A stretch of 64,000 bases of DNA from NCBI GenBank assembly GCA_013298595.1, contig JAAFIG010000004.1, positions 62,001-126,000 on the forward strand, given 5' to 3'. Under the pieces are notes generated by a model. The model was not told where the DNA came from. It was given only the letters and a program-made list of their open reading frames with translations, and did not search any database. Positions within the stretch are counted from its first letter, which is position 1; each line of letters begins with the position of its first letter. This DNA is from Deinococcales bacterium. GTDB lineage: Bacteria; Deinococcota; Deinococci; Deinococcales; JAAFIG01. The position numbers and the translations under genes are program-made. Positions 46,323 to 54,776 of this stretch are shown here, in pieces.

Positions 46323-46928
46323 TTAATAGACTTGTGCCAATCTCGAATGATGCAAATTCTGACCCAATCCGTAAAACTCGAGAAAACTCATGATTAACGG
46401 TTGCCATTTATCCGTATCTACCAAATGGCGTTTTTCTGGGTTAAGAATTGATTCATCCATGTAAACTCGAATGATTTTTACTTCGATAGCGGCGGCTGAA
46501 TCTGCGTTAAAAGAATCAATCCGTTGCACAATTGCCTCGAGTTGCACTGGGCATTCTAAAACTCGAGGTGGTTTGACTAGTTCTGACGCAATTGGTGTTA
46601 ATCCCGCGAGGGCGAATTTATCTTTGACTTGGGCAAAACCCATTTTGGCTTTATGGGGTGGCATGACACTGGAACTGGTGGTTAAAGCCAATTGGTCAAC
46701 ACAAGCAACCATTTTAGCAGAAGGTAAATTAAGCACACATTCACCTGTGCGTCGTAAATTCTCGAGGGTTTTAGCGGTTTTTCCCAGTCCTAGCATGCAG
46801 GATTGTCCTAACCACCAAGCACTGGACATTGGGGCAAGATTGGGCGAGCCATCTTCATTGAGGGTACTAACAAGAACAACAGGCGTGCCAAAGTACATGA
46901 TTTTTGGTTCAACAATTTTGTGATTCAT
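46323..46928 (-). CDS. Flavin reductase-like (DIM6/NTAB) FMN-binding protein
   Basis: The start at 46928 ([20 protein letters not shown]) is preferred over an eight-codon extension. 201 residues. [22 protein letters not shown] and [20 protein letters not shown] form the FMN-binding split barrel of the flavin reductase family, with [19 protein letters not shown] between. The partner oxygenase, if any, is unknown. Confidence 0.82.
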   Translation of the reverse strand: MNHKIVEPKIMYFGTPVVLVSTLNEDGSPNLAPMSSAWWLGQSCMLGLGKTAKTLENLRRTGECVLNLPSAKMVACVDQLALTTSSSVMPPHKAKMGFAQVKDKFALAGLTPIASELVKPPRVLECPVQLEAIVQRIDSFNADSAAAIEVKIIRVYMDESILNPEKRHLVDTDKWQPLIMSFLEFYGLGQNLHHSRLAQVY

Positions 46929-47040
46929 AGGTATTAAGCTTAGGTCGAGCACCCAAAAGCCACAATCTGATTCTTGTGCAGCAATAAAAGCTCTATTTAA
47001 TCTCGAGTTTAAAAATCTGTCCTTTGCGCCTCACCACCCA

Positions 47041-47046
47041 TATGAT
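47041..47046 (+). promoter_or_regulatory. -10 element upstream of rplM-rpsI
   Basis: TATGAT followed by AAAGT is a good -10. The -35 region is not clear. The resulting leader of about 150 nt (47053-47202) is GC-richer than its surroundings and ends in a GGAGA ribosome-binding site. I could not fit it to a known ribosomal protein leader. Confidence 0.4.
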
Positions 47047-47202
47047 AAAGTCCTAACTTGGCTTGGTCTTTGGTAGAGGTACGAGCCACCGGCAATACCG
47101 CCCGGACAACCCTCGAGACGACGTTCCCCCGAGCTGGCATCTCGAGCCACAAAGCGGCTTAACCGCACAGCAGACAATGCTTTGCGATTTTGGAGAATCA
47201 TC

Positions 47203-47652
47203 ATGTTCAAAACGTACTTACCTGCTAAAACAGACCCTCGCTGGGTTGTTGTGGATGCTGAAGGCATGACCCTTGGTCGTTTAGCAACCCAAATTGCCAC
47301 GCTGATACGCGGCAAACACAAACCCGATTACACCCCACACCTCGGCAACGGCGATTATGTGATCGTAGTCAACGCCGAAAAAGTGGTGTTAAGCGGCAAC
47401 AAAATGAGTGGCAAAATCTACACTCGTTACAGCGGCTACCCAAGTGGTTTGAAACTCGAGCCAGCCAACATCGCCATCGAAAAGCATCCAGAACGCGTCA
47501 TCGAACACGCCGTCTTTGGAATGTTACCAAAAGGACGTTTAGGACGTGCAATGCACACCCACTTAAAAGTCTACAAAGGCGAAACCCACCCACACGAAGC
47601 ACAAAAACCCGTCAAACTCGAATTGCCACACGGCAAGAATGAGGTGAAATAA
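47203..47652 (+). CDS. rplM: 50S ribosomal protein L13
   Basis: The start at 47203 gives [21 protein letters not shown], the normal L13 N-terminus, with GGAGA upstream; the seven-codon extension is rejected. 149 residues. [61 protein letters not shown] and [16 protein letters not shown] are all conserved. The stop and the rpsI start share one base (TAATG), as expected for the usual L13-S9 pair. Confidence 0.97.
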   Translation: MFKTYLPAKTDPRWVVVDAEGMTLGRLATQIATLIRGKHKPDYTPHLGNGDYVIVVNAEKVVLSGNKMSGKIYTRYSGYPSGLKLEPANIAIEKHPERVIEHAVFGMLPKGRLGRAMHTHLKVYKGETHPHEAQKPVKLELPHGKNEVK

Positions 47653-48044
47653 TGGCAGTCGAGATGTTCTACGGCACTGGTCGCCGCAAAGCCAGCATCG
47701 CTCGAGTTTTCCTCAAAAGCGGCGAAGGTCGAATCACCGTCAATGGCAAAGATTTCCAAGATTACTTCCGTGGTATCTTACGTGCCTTACAAGCCCTCGA
47801 GCCATTGCGTGCCACTGGAGCAGTTGGTCGTTTTGACGCTCGTATCACCGTCGAAGGTGGCGGTCCCAGCGGTCAAATAGACGCAATTAAACTCGGACTT
47901 GCTCGAGCCTTGGTACGTTTAGACGTGGACAACCGCGCTAAGCTCAAACCAGCTGGCTTATTAACCCGCGATTCCCGCGAGGTCGAAAGCAAAAAAGCAG
48001 GTCTCAAAAAAGCACGTCGCGCCCCACAATTCAGCAAGCGTTAA
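47652..48044 (+). CDS. rpsI: 30S ribosomal protein S9
   Basis: 130 residues. YGTGRRKASIARVFL is the N-terminal signature, GGGPSGQIDAIKLGLARAL the central one, and LLTRDSREVESKKAGLKKARRAPQFSKR the basic C-terminal tail reaching the ribosomal P-site. It is coupled to rplM and followed by a strong terminator. Confidence 0.97.
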   Translation: MAVEMFYGTGRRKASIARVFLKSGEGRITVNGKDFQDYFRGILRALQALEPLRATGAVGRFDARITVEGGGPSGQIDAIKLGLARALVRLDVDNRAKLKPAGLLTRDSREVESKKAGLKKARRAPQFSKR

Positions 48045-48065
48045 AATTTTGTTCAAAACAAAAAA

Positions 48066-48093
48066 GGCAAAGAGAAAATCTTTGCCTTTTTTG
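48066..48093 (+). terminator. Terminator after rpsI, possibly bidirectional
   Basis: GGCAAAGA (48066-48073), loop GAAAA, TCTTTGCC (48079-48086), then TTTTTT. A-runs on the left and T-runs on the right lengthen the stem, so it could also end transcripts of folA from the other side. Confidence 0.85.
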
Positions 48094-48121
48094 TTTTACC
48101 TTCGCTAATCACCACTACGGT

Positions 48122-48607
48122 TTACGATTTCTTGCGCTCGAGCGTGACCCATTCAAAATTAAACGCATGTTTTTCGTCTATGCCATGTGCTACTCTCGAG
48201 GTTTCTTGCCACTCGAGCGCATTCCAACTGGGGAAGAACACATCGGCACTGGCTACTCGAGTATTGACAAAAGTCAGGTGTAATTTTGCGGCATGTGGTA
48301 GTGCAAGGCTGTATACCTCTCCTCCACCAATCACCATCAGGTTTGGCTCGAGGGCAAGGGCTTCTTCTAAATGATGTACCACTTCGATGCCAGCTGCGTT
48401 AAAACCCGTGTCCCGAGTCAGAATGATATTTCGACGCTTAGGCAGTGGTCTGCCGATGCTGAGGAAGGTTTTACGCCCCATCAGCACAGTTTTGTCTAAA
48501 GTTATTTGCTTAAAGAATTTGAGATCGTCGGGTAAATGCCAAGGCATGGCGTTGTTAAAGCCAATAGCGTTGTTCAGGTCAAGGGCTGCTACAAGCTCGA
48601 GATTCAT
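48122..48607 (-). CDS. folA: Dihydrofolate reductase
   Basis: 161 residues. The N-terminus [29 protein letters not shown] holds the active-site Asp, [26 protein letters not shown] the NADPH-binding region, and [23 protein letters not shown] the conserved glycine turn. It overlaps thyA by ATGA, matching the coupled need of the pair: thymidylate synthase oxidises the folate that DHFR reduces. Confidence 0.95.
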   Translation of the reverse strand: MNLELVAALDLNNAIGFNNAMPWHLPDDLKFFKQITLDKTVLMGRKTFLSIGRPLPKRRNIILTRDTGFNAAGIEVVHHLEEALALEPNLMVIGGGEVYSLALPHAAKLHLTFVNTRVASADVFFPSWNALEWQETSRVAHGIDEKHAFNFEWVTLERKKS

Positions 48608-49398
48608 ACAGCAACCACGGCTTTGATACGTGGGTGCGGGTTGTATTCCTCGAGACTAATATCTTCAAGCGTAAACCCAAATAAATCTTTGATATTTGGG
48701 TTTAACACCACTTTTGGTAATGGACGAAGTTCTCGAGAAAGTTGTAATTGCACTTGCTCGAGGTGATTGTTGTAAATGTGAGCATCGCCGAAAGTATGCA
48801 CAAATTCGCCTAACTCGAGATTGCAGACATGAGCAATCATTTGGGTTAGCAGTGCATAAGAAGCAATATTAAATGGCACGCCAAGAAAAGCATCGGCACT
48901 GCGTTGATAGAGTTGGCAGGAGAGTTTGTTATTGGCTACATAGAACTGGAACATGGTGTGGCACGGTAGTAATGCCATATCAGGTAAATCCGCAACATTC
49001 CAAGCAGAAATAATTAAGCGTCTCGAGTCAGGGTTTTTCTTGATTTCCTTGAGTAACCACTGCATTTGGTCTATGGTTTGATTGTTTTTACCCGTCCAGG
49101 AACGCCATTGATGCCCGTAAATTGGTCCTAACGAACCATCAGCTCTTGCCCATTCCCGCCAAATAGTCACTCCCATTTGCTCGAGAGTATTGTTGTTGGT
49201 ATCGCCTGTTAAAAACCACAGCAGCTCACCAGCTACACTTTTCCAATGGACTTTTTTGGTAGTTACCAACGGGAAGCCTTTAGCCAAATCAAATCGCATT
49301 TGATACCCAAAAACACTGCGAGTACCCGTACCAGTGCGATCCGATTTTTCGATGCCATGCTCGAGGATATGCTGTAAAAATTGATGGTATTGCTGCAC
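48604..49398 (-). CDS. thyA: Thymidylate synthase
   Basis: 264 residues with GTG start. TAGACT ends 5 nt upstream, so a leaderless mRNA is likely. [52 protein letters not shown] with the catalytic Cys, [26 protein letters not shown] and the final [10 protein letters not shown] are all conserved. Full length. Several CTCGAG sites. Confidence 0.96.
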   Translation of the reverse strand: MQQYHQFLQHILEHGIEKSDRTGTGTRSVFGYQMRFDLAKGFPLVTTKKVHWKSVAGELLWFLTGDTNNNTLEQMGVTIWREWARADGSLGPIYGHQWRSWTGKNNQTIDQMQWLLKEIKKNPDSRRLIISAWNVADLPDMALLPCHTMFQFYVANNKLSCQLYQRSADAFLGVPFNIASYALLTQMIAHVCNLELGEFVHTFGDAHIYNNHLEQVQLQLSRELRPLPKVVLNPNIKDLFGFTLEDISLEEYNPHPRIKAVVAV

Positions 49399-49415
49399 AA
49401 ATCAGTCTACCTTTT

Positions 49416-49928
49416 TTAGATATGATGCGCCACAAAACGTTGCAAATCATCAAATAAATCGAGGTACTCAACTGCAAAACGCGCTATTGCCATTGAGGTC
49501 ACGCCACCATACACAGGCATATCTGCTTGGATGACAAGTTCATCTTCGCTATTGAGGTAACACTTGCCAAAGGTATACATGGCATTCCAAACATTACACA
49601 AATGCACATCTAAGGAATGTTCTGGGAAGATAATCTGAAAACCAATGGCTAAATCTGCCACTCGAGTTTCGCTTTCTTCATCACTGACCGTGTACAACTG
49701 AATGCCATGCGAAATACCCAAATGCGTTAAATACAAAGCATCAGCACTACCCGAATCTGCAAAGGTCACAGCGAAACCAAATGCCTCGAGTAAACTCTTT
49801 AATTGAGTTGCATCAATAGCTTGCCAAATTTGCTCAGGTACACTCGCTCGAGCAATTTGAGCCAGTAAAGTTGGTTTCGAGAAAGTGTCTGATTCGTACT
49901 TAAAATCTGCATTTTTAATTTTTTGCAC
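49416..49928 (-). CDS. YbjN-domain protein
   Basis: 170 residues. LKSLLEAFGFAVTF and then VHLCNVWNAMYTFGKCYLN, ELVIQADMPVYGGVTSMAIARFAVEYLDLFDDLQRFV are typical of the YbjN family, whose members are implicated in stress adaptation and protein stabilisation but have no defined activity. It starts 1 bp after the stop of the 61-residue gene, so both are probably in one transcript. Confidence 0.78.
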   Translation of the reverse strand: MQKIKNADFKYESDTFSKPTLLAQIARASVPEQIWQAIDATQLKSLLEAFGFAVTFADSGSADALYLTHLGISHGIQLYTVSDEESETRVADLAIGFQIIFPEHSLDVHLCNVWNAMYTFGKCYLNSEDELVIQADMPVYGGVTSMAIARFAVEYLDLFDDLQRFVAHHI

Positions 49929-50114
49929 TTAACCACCTAAGTACAAAGGATACTCGAGTTGTGCAGCAATTTGTGTGCTATCAGCTTGCATTTCAAGCAC
50001 TTGGCTTTGTAAACGTTGCAAAGCTGCACCTTCGCCAGCTTGGAGATCTTTGATGCTTTCGAGAACACGATGAGCGGTACTTTGCAAATGCTCGAGTAAT
50101 TGATCCTGATTCAT
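49929..50114 (-). CDS. Small helical protein of unknown function
   Basis: 61 residues, MNQDQLLEHLQSTAHRVLES and onwards. Mostly heptad-like helix up to about residue 50, then a short YPLYLGG tail. A strong GGAGG lies 7 nt upstream, which argues for a real gene. It sits between ilvN and the YbjN-domain gene. The family is not recognised; a coiled-coil partner of the YbjN protein is possible. Confidence 0.6.
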   Translation of the reverse strand: MNQDQLLEHLQSTAHRVLESIKDLQAGEGAALQRLQSQVLEMQADSTQIAAQLEYPLYLGG

Positions 50115-50171
50115 AAAAAACCTCCTGTAGAGCTACTAATTTCTCATTTTGTTTTTCTTGTACCCGACGTT

Positions 50172-50729
50172 TTAGGCTTTGGCACTGATATCTGCCAGCG
50201 GATGCTCGAGTGCATTACTCGAACCCTCATAAACCTGACTCGAGATGTCCACATTGCTGCCTCGAGAAAGCGCAACCCGACCTGTTCGCATGGTTTCAAT
50301 AATGCCAAATGGACGCATTTGTTCAATAAACGCAGTGATCTTACCTTCATCGCCTGTCACTTCAAACACATACGATTTAGAACCAACATCCACATTACGT
50401 GCTCGGAAATCCTCAGCAATCATCCGAATCTCGAGACGCGTTTGTGGGTTCACATGAACTTTGAGTAGCACCAATTCACGGTCAACAAATTTTTCATGAG
50501 CATGATTAACCACTTTTAAAACATCCTCGAGTTTCTCGAGTTGCCGCTGAATTTGATCCGCCATGTAATCAGGCGCTTCGGCAATAAACGTCATTCTCGA
50601 GATGCCACGTTGTTCTGTTGCACCTACCGAGAGCGAATCAATGTTGTAACCACGCCGTGCAAATAAACTGGTGACTCGAGTGAGGACACGTGGTTCGTCA
50701 CGGAGGAAAGCCGAAAAAATATGTTTCAT
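50172..50729 (-). CDS. ilvN: Acetolactate synthase small (regulatory) subunit
   Basis: 185 residues. The ACT domain reads DEPRVLTRVTSLFARRGYNIDSLSVGATE near the N-terminus and binds valine for feedback inhibition. The C-terminal part contains VNPQTRLEIRMIAEDFRARNVDVG, KSYVFEVTGDEGKITAFIE and IETMRTGRVALSRG, as in IlvN/IlvH. AGGAGA precedes the ATG. A 203-bp repeat-rich spacer separates it from ilvB, unusual for this pair. Confidence 0.93.
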   Translation of the reverse strand: MKHIFSAFLRDEPRVLTRVTSLFARRGYNIDSLSVGATEQRGISRMTFIAEAPDYMADQIQRQLEKLEDVLKVVNHAHEKFVDRELVLLKVHVNPQTRLEIRMIAEDFRARNVDVGSKSYVFEVTGDEGKITAFIEQMRPFGIIETMRTGRVALSRGSNVDISSQVYEGSSNALEHPLADISAKA

Positions 50730-50743
50730 TTGTATCTCCTGTC

Positions 50744-50930
50744 AGGCAAGGCTTGCCTCGCGGCTACGGTTGATGTGATTTTGATTTTTGTAGGGGCGAA
50801 TCTTGTATTCGCCTTGAATTGCATTTGGCATTTAGCTTTGGTAGGTTGGGCGAGTTGGGCGAGGCATGCCTCGCCCCTACGGTTGATGATTTTGTATTTG
50901 TTGGTTTGGGCACGCCTTCTCTCTACGAGT
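50744..50930 (+). repeat. Cluster of palindromic repeats between ilvB and ilvN
   Basis: Three palindromes are clear. AGGCAAG-G-CTTGCCT at 50744-50758. GGCGAAT, loop CTTGT, ATTCGCC at 50795-50813, preceded by TAG, which is the inverted form of the ACAAG-loop family. GGGCGAGGCATGCCTCGCCC at 50857-50876, followed by CTACGG. A degenerate fourth copy may lie near 50905-50930. As RNA they would form stems between the two subunit cistrons. Confidence 0.75.
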
Positions 50931-50932
50931 TT

Positions 50933-52630
50933 TTAGGCTGGGACGAGCGCTTTGGTCTCGAGGAATTTTGGATCATCATCAAGCATTTCGTCTAAGCCTT
51001 TACCCGCGGGTACCATTGGGAAGACATTGGCTTCTTGTGGCACTCGTACCTCGAGTACAGCTGGTCCGTCTACGCTGAGCCACATTTCGATGGCTTTCTC
51101 GAGATCAGCTTGGTTATCAGCAGCAAATCCTGGAATTCGATATGCGCTGGCTAAAATCGGGAAATCAGGGTTGCTATCCTCGAGATAGACTTCAGAGTAG
51201 CGACGGCTGTGGAACATTTCTTGCCATTGACGCACCATACCTAAGTAACCGTTGTTGATGATCGCAAATTTCACTGGGATATCGTATTTACGTAAAGTAG
51301 CTAGTTCTTGGATGGTCATTTGGCTCGAGCCATCCCCTGCAATACCAACAACTCGGACTCCTTTGGCATCGCCGCCATCGTGAGCACCAATGGCAACAGC
51401 GGCTCCCATAGCAGCTGGTAAGCAGAAACCCATGGTGCCTGCACCACCGCTATTAGACCATTTGCGCGGTTGTTCAAAAGGGTGAAGTTGTGCGGTCAGC
51501 ATTTGGTGTTGTCCAACATCGGCAACCACAATATCGTTGCCATTGAGTTTACTCGAGATCATTTTGATGGCTTCAGCAGCGCCCCAACTTGGGCGTTTTG
51601 GTTGCCTAGCTTGCCAATCCTCGAGTTTCAACCACCATTCTGGCGTGTCAAGGTAGCTAACTTGTTTGGTTAATGCCTCGAGTGCAGCGGCGCTATCTGA
51701 GTGAATGGGGATAAAAGCTGGGATTAGTTTGTTGTGTTCGGCAGTGTCGATGTCTATGTGGATAATTTGGGCATTTTTGGCAAAGCGACTGGTTTTACCT
51801 GTCACCCGATCATCAAAACGCATACCCACACCAATCAGTACATCGCATTGTGAAATTGCACGGTTGCTGGCAACGCTACCGTGCATTCCTGGCATACCAA
51901 GCCATTGTTTATCGGATGCTGGGTAATTACCAAGCCCCATCAGGGTAGTAATCACAGGCATACCTGTTTTCTTTGCAAACTCGAGAATTTGTGGGGCAGC
52001 ATCGCATGCACCCCCACCAACAACCAGCACGGGTTGCTTAGCACTTTGAATCAGAGCAACTGCTTTAGCAATGGTCTCTGGGTTTGGCTCGAGCCGTGGT
52101 GCTTTGGCATGAGGCTGAGTAATTGGTGCATTGGTTTGGGCTTGTTGCACATCCTTGGGAATGTCCACCAGCACAGGTCCTGGGCGACCCTCGAGTGCTA
52201 TTTGGATAGCTTTTGCTACGGTTTTTGAAATATCGTCTGCGTTTCGTACCAAGAAATTGTGTTTGGTAATCGGCATGGTGATACCAGTAATATCGGCTTC
52301 TTGGAAGGCATCAGTGCCTAGTAATGGCGATGGCACATTGCCTGTAATGGCAAGAATCGGCAAACTATCAAGCATTGCATCGGCAAGAGCTGTCACTAAA
52401 TTGGTTGCTCCAGGACCAGAAGTTGCCATGCAAACACCAAGCCCGCCTGTGGCTCTGGCGTAACCTTCGGCAGCATGACCTCCGCCTTGTTCGTGACGTA
52501 CCAGAATATGCTGAATTGGACTGTCGTATAACGCATCGTAAACAGGCATAATCGCGCCACCAGGATGACCAAAAATATGTTTCACACCATGTGCTTCGAG
52601 GGTTTTTAAGAGGGCTTCTGAACCGGTCAT
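50933..52630 (-). CDS. ilvB: Acetolactate synthase large (catalytic) subunit
   Basis: First common enzyme of valine, leucine and isoleucine synthesis, ThDP-dependent. 565 residues. The N-terminus MTGSEALLKTLEAHGVKHIFGHPGGAIMP carries the substrate region, HEQGGGHAAEGYARATG the catalytic Glu, and ATSGPGATNLVTALADAMLDS follows. The central domain includes HIDIDTAE, and the ThDP motif is GIAGDGSSQMTIQELATL with NNGYLGMVRQWQEMF. GGAGA precedes the ATG. The gene is under the attenuator at 52683-52829. Confidence 0.96.
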   Translation of the reverse strand: MTGSEALLKTLEAHGVKHIFGHPGGAIMPVYDALYDSPIQHILVRHEQGGGHAAEGYARATGGLGVCMATSGPGATNLVTALADAMLDSLPILAITGNVPSPLLGTDAFQEADITGITMPITKHNFLVRNADDISKTVAKAIQIALEGRPGPVLVDIPKDVQQAQTNAPITQPHAKAPRLEPNPETIAKAVALIQSAKQPVLVVGGGACDAAPQILEFAKKTGMPVITTLMGLGNYPASDKQWLGMPGMHGSVASNRAISQCDVLIGVGMRFDDRVTGKTSRFAKNAQIIHIDIDTAEHNKLIPAFIPIHSDSAAALEALTKQVSYLDTPEWWLKLEDWQARQPKRPSWGAAEAIKMISSKLNGNDIVVADVGQHQMLTAQLHPFEQPRKWSNSGGAGTMGFCLPAAMGAAVAIGAHDGGDAKGVRVVGIAGDGSSQMTIQELATLRKYDIPVKFAIINNGYLGMVRQWQEMFHSRRYSEVYLEDSNPDFPILASAYRIPGFAADNQADLEKAIEMWLSVDGPAVLEVRVPQEANVFPMVPAGKGLDEMLDDDPKFLETKALVPA

Positions 52631-52682
52631 GATTGTCTCCTTTGATGCGCCACTACCTGCATGACTTTTTGCTTGAGGATGT

Positions 52683-52710
52683 AAAAAACCCCCGCTGTGG
52701 GCGGGGGTCG
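52683..52710 (-). terminator. Attenuator terminator of the ilvBN leader
   Basis: Read on the minus strand: CCCCCGC, loop, GCGGGGG (plus-strand 52689-52707), then TTTTTT (52683-52688). It ends about 50 nt before the ilvB start codon. Confidence 0.88.
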
Positions 52711-52746
52711 CTTGGCTCTTTCTCGAAAAACTACGCCGCGACCCCC
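52703..52746 (-). promoter_or_regulatory. Antiterminator pairing of the ilvBN leader
   Basis: Plus-strand GGGGGTCGC (52703-52711) is complementary to GCGACCCCC (52738-52746), nine base pairs. The first arm is half of the terminator stem. The second lies within the last codons of the leader peptide, so it is covered when a ribosome reaches the leader stop codon. Confidence 0.8.
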
Positions 52747-52790
52747 TTCGATAGGGCTACGACTACTACAATAATCGGGGCGTTTTTCAT
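52731..52790 (-). CDS. ilvBN leader peptide
   Basis: A 19-residue ORF, MKNAPIIVVVVALSKGVAA, on the minus strand. Two Ile and four Val codons run in sequence, with a further Leu and Val after them. These are the end products of the pathway whose first enzyme follows. Scarce Ile-tRNA or Val-tRNA would stall the ribosome on these codons, freeing the antiterminator arm at 52738-52746. Normal translation to the stop would mask it and let the terminator form. There is no good ribosome-binding site; the start lies 9 nt after the -10. Confidence 0.85.
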   Translation of the reverse strand: MKNAPIIVVVVALSKGVAA

Positions 52791-52799
52791 TACTCGAGT

Positions 52800-52829
52800 A
52801 GCGTATCAGTGGTATACCAAAACTGTCAA
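52800..52829 (-). promoter_or_regulatory. Promoter of the ilv leader
   Basis: On the minus strand TTGACA (plus-strand 52824-52829), 18 bp, TACGCT (52800-52805). It lies in the gap directly after the nrtD stop codon, in the same direction. Confidence 0.75.
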
Positions 52830-52848
52830 GCCCCACTCGAGCCAGAAA

Positions 52849-53676
52849 TTAGTGTTTTCCGAGAACATCTGTTAGTAAATGCACCAATTTGTCGCGCAAC
52901 GCAATAAATTCTACAGAACGGGTTAGTTCAGCTCGAGGGCGCGGACGAGCAAATGGCACATTGATGATTTCTTGGATTCTGGCTTTTGGACCATTACTCA
53001 TCACAACAATGCGGTCTGAAAGATACAGCGCTTCGTCGATATCGTGTGTGACCATGACAACGGTTTCGATACCGCTTTCACCAGTCCACATTTCATTGAG
53101 TTTGTCTTGCAAAGACCCTCTTGTCAGTGCATCCAAAGCACCAAATGGTTCATCTAATAACAATACTTTGGGGTGCGTAGCAAAGGCTCGAGCAATAGCA
53201 ACTCGTTGTTTCATACCGCCCGAAAGTTCACTTGGGCGTTTTTCACGGTGCGACCACAAATTAACAGCCCGCAAAAACACTTCGACTCGAGCTTTGATTT
53301 CGATAGCATTTAAACTTGGGCGAGCTGCCTCGAGTGCCTCAGAAACATTTTGATAAACATTCAGCCACGGTAATAACGAGTAATTCTGGAAAACCACTGC
53401 CCGATCTGGACTAGGTTTTTGAATTTCTAAACCATCAAGTTTAAGACTGCCTGTACTTGGCGACTCGAGACCTGCAATTAAGGAAAGTAATGTACTTTTA
53501 CCGCAACCAGAATGCCCAATTAAACTAACAAACTCGCCCGCTTTAATCTCGAGATTGACATGTTCAATCGCTGTATAAGAACCAAATGATTTTGAAACCC
53601 CGCTGATCTCGAGTCCTGTAGCGCGTTGCAAATGTGAGGCGCTCAGAACAGCACTGGTAGAAATATCGCTGTACAT
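52849..53676 (-). CDS. nrtD: Nitrate/nitrite ABC transporter ATP-binding protein
   Basis: 275 residues. Walker A is GHSGCGKST, the Q-loop is VVFQNYSLLPWLNVYQNV, the ABC signature is LSGGMKQRVAIARAFATHP, Walker B is VLLLDEPFGALDA, and the H-loop His is in VMVTHDIDEAL. This is the NrtD/SsuB/TauB class. Nitrate specificity comes from its operon: nirA, nitrate reductase, nrtA and nrtB all lie upstream in the same direction. No nrtC (the ATPase fused to a sensor domain) is present, so this subunit probably forms a homodimer. Confidence 0.9.
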   Translation of the reverse strand: MYSDISTSAVLSASHLQRATGLEISGVSKSFGSYTAIEHVNLEIKAGEFVSLIGHSGCGKSTLLSLIAGLESPSTGSLKLDGLEIQKPSPDRAVVFQNYSLLPWLNVYQNVSEALEAARPSLNAIEIKARVEVFLRAVNLWSHREKRPSELSGGMKQRVAIARAFATHPKVLLLDEPFGALDALTRGSLQDKLNEMWTGESGIETVVMVTHDIDEALYLSDRIVVMSNGPKARIQEIINVPFARPRPRAELTRSVEFIALRDKLVHLLTDVLGKH

Positions 53677-53714
53677 AAAAAACTCCTTTGAAAAGGGTAA
53701 AAATTTAAAGAATG

Positions 53715-53748
53715 AAAAGGTAAAAGTGAGGAGGAGCTTTTACCTTTT
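53715..53748 (-). other. Hairpin between nrtB and nrtD
   Basis: AAAAGGTAAAAG (53715-53726) and CTTTTACCTTTT (53737-53748) are perfect inverted repeats of 12 bp with a 10-nt loop. It could be a weak terminator or a stabiliser at the end of the nrtB cistron, setting a lower level of nrtD. Confidence 0.5.
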
Positions 53749-53765
53749 CGATTGTAGTTGTCACC

Positions 53766-54593
53766 TTAAACCGTATAGGTGACTTTTTTCTGTGCCCATT
53801 CAAAAACTTTATCGAGCAACAAACCTGTAATACCAATGATGAAAATAGCGCTGATGACTTTTTCATAACTGAGCGCGTTATACGAATCCCAAACGAAGAA
53901 ACCGATACCACTGGCACCTGAAAGCATTTCTGCTGCCACAATTACCATCCAAGCAACACCAAAAGACAAACGTAAACCCGTTAAAATATGTGGCAGAGCA
54001 AAAGGAATCAGCACTTGGCGCACATAACGATCTGGGGTGAAACTAAAAACTCGAGCCACATTTTTATAATCTTTTGGTACACTGGCAACACCAAAAGCAG
54101 TGTTTAAGACTGTTGACCACAAACTGGTAATGAAAATCACAAACACCAAAGCATTCGGGGTGACTTTAAGTGTTACCAAAGCAATTGGGTACCAAGCAAG
54201 CGGAGAAACAGGGCGCAGCACTTGCACAATTGGGTTCATTAAACGCTGCACAAATGGCACACTACCCATAAGCATACCCAGCGGAATTGCCACTAAACCA
54301 CCCAGCAACCAACCTAAGGAGACTCGAGTTAAACTTGCCCAAAGTAAACGCCCAATACCTTGGTCATTTGGTCCACCATAACGAAAAGGGTCTTTGATTA
54401 ATTCCCAAAAAACAACAGCCGTGGCTTGAGGTGTTGGTAAATCAGCGCCAACAAAAGCTCGAATCACTGACCATAATGCCCAAATTAAACCAATGCTTAA
54501 CGCACCAATGCCAAGGCTCGAGACAACAGCAGGGATTTTGAAAGGTTTAATCGGTTTTAACTCCAGTGGTGTGGTTGAAATTTTCTCTGTCAT
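53766..54593 (-). CDS. nrtB: Nitrate ABC transporter permease
   Basis: The start at 54593 (MTEKISTTPLELKPIKPF) is chosen because GGAG lies a few bases upstream; the extension to 54620 is rejected. 275 residues with about six membrane helices. The cytoplasmic EAA-type loop appears around GVASVPKDYKNVARVFSFTP, followed by QVLIPFALPHILTGLRLSFGVAWMVIVAAEML, as in NrtB/SsuC permeases. It works with NrtA and NrtD in the inner membrane. Confidence 0.92.
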   Translation of the reverse strand: MTEKISTTPLELKPIKPFKIPAVVSSLGIGALSIGLIWALWSVIRAFVGADLPTPQATAVVFWELIKDPFRYGGPNDQGIGRLLWASLTRVSLGWLLGGLVAIPLGMLMGSVPFVQRLMNPIVQVLRPVSPLAWYPIALVTLKVTPNALVFVIFITSLWSTVLNTAFGVASVPKDYKNVARVFSFTPDRYVRQVLIPFALPHILTGLRLSFGVAWMVIVAAEMLSGASGIGFFVWDSYNALSYEKVISAIFIIGITGLLLDKVFEWAQKKVTYTV

Positions 54594-54636
54594 AAGAACT
54601 CCACATGGGGCGAAAAACAAGGCGAGAAGCTGCTTG

Positions 54637-54757
54637 GTATCTCACGCCTTCGTTTTAGAATTTCCAAAATTCGTCAATTCTGTCACTTCGGCGTGAGATA
54701 CATTGTCCGTACTCCCGTTGGTCGGAAATGTTTTAGCAAAGAACTCTAAAACATTTC
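54637..54757 (-). repeat. Two inverted repeats between nrtA and nrtB
   Basis: GTATCTCACGCC (54637-54648) pairs with GGCGTGAGATAC (54690-54701), a 12-bp perfect match with a 41-nt loop. GAAATGTTTTAG (54725-54736) pairs with CTAAAACATTTC (54746-54757), with a 9-nt loop. Both would form in the operon mRNA after the nrtA stop codon, a common arrangement that protects the binding-protein mRNA. Confidence 0.6.
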
Positions 54758-54776
54758 GCGGAGATACTTAGGTAGC

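Noticed and set aside
52631-52829. T-box riboswitch before ilvB
   Set aside because: No T-box consensus or specifier-loop structure is visible; a leader peptide with Ile/Val codons and alternative hairpins explains the region fully.
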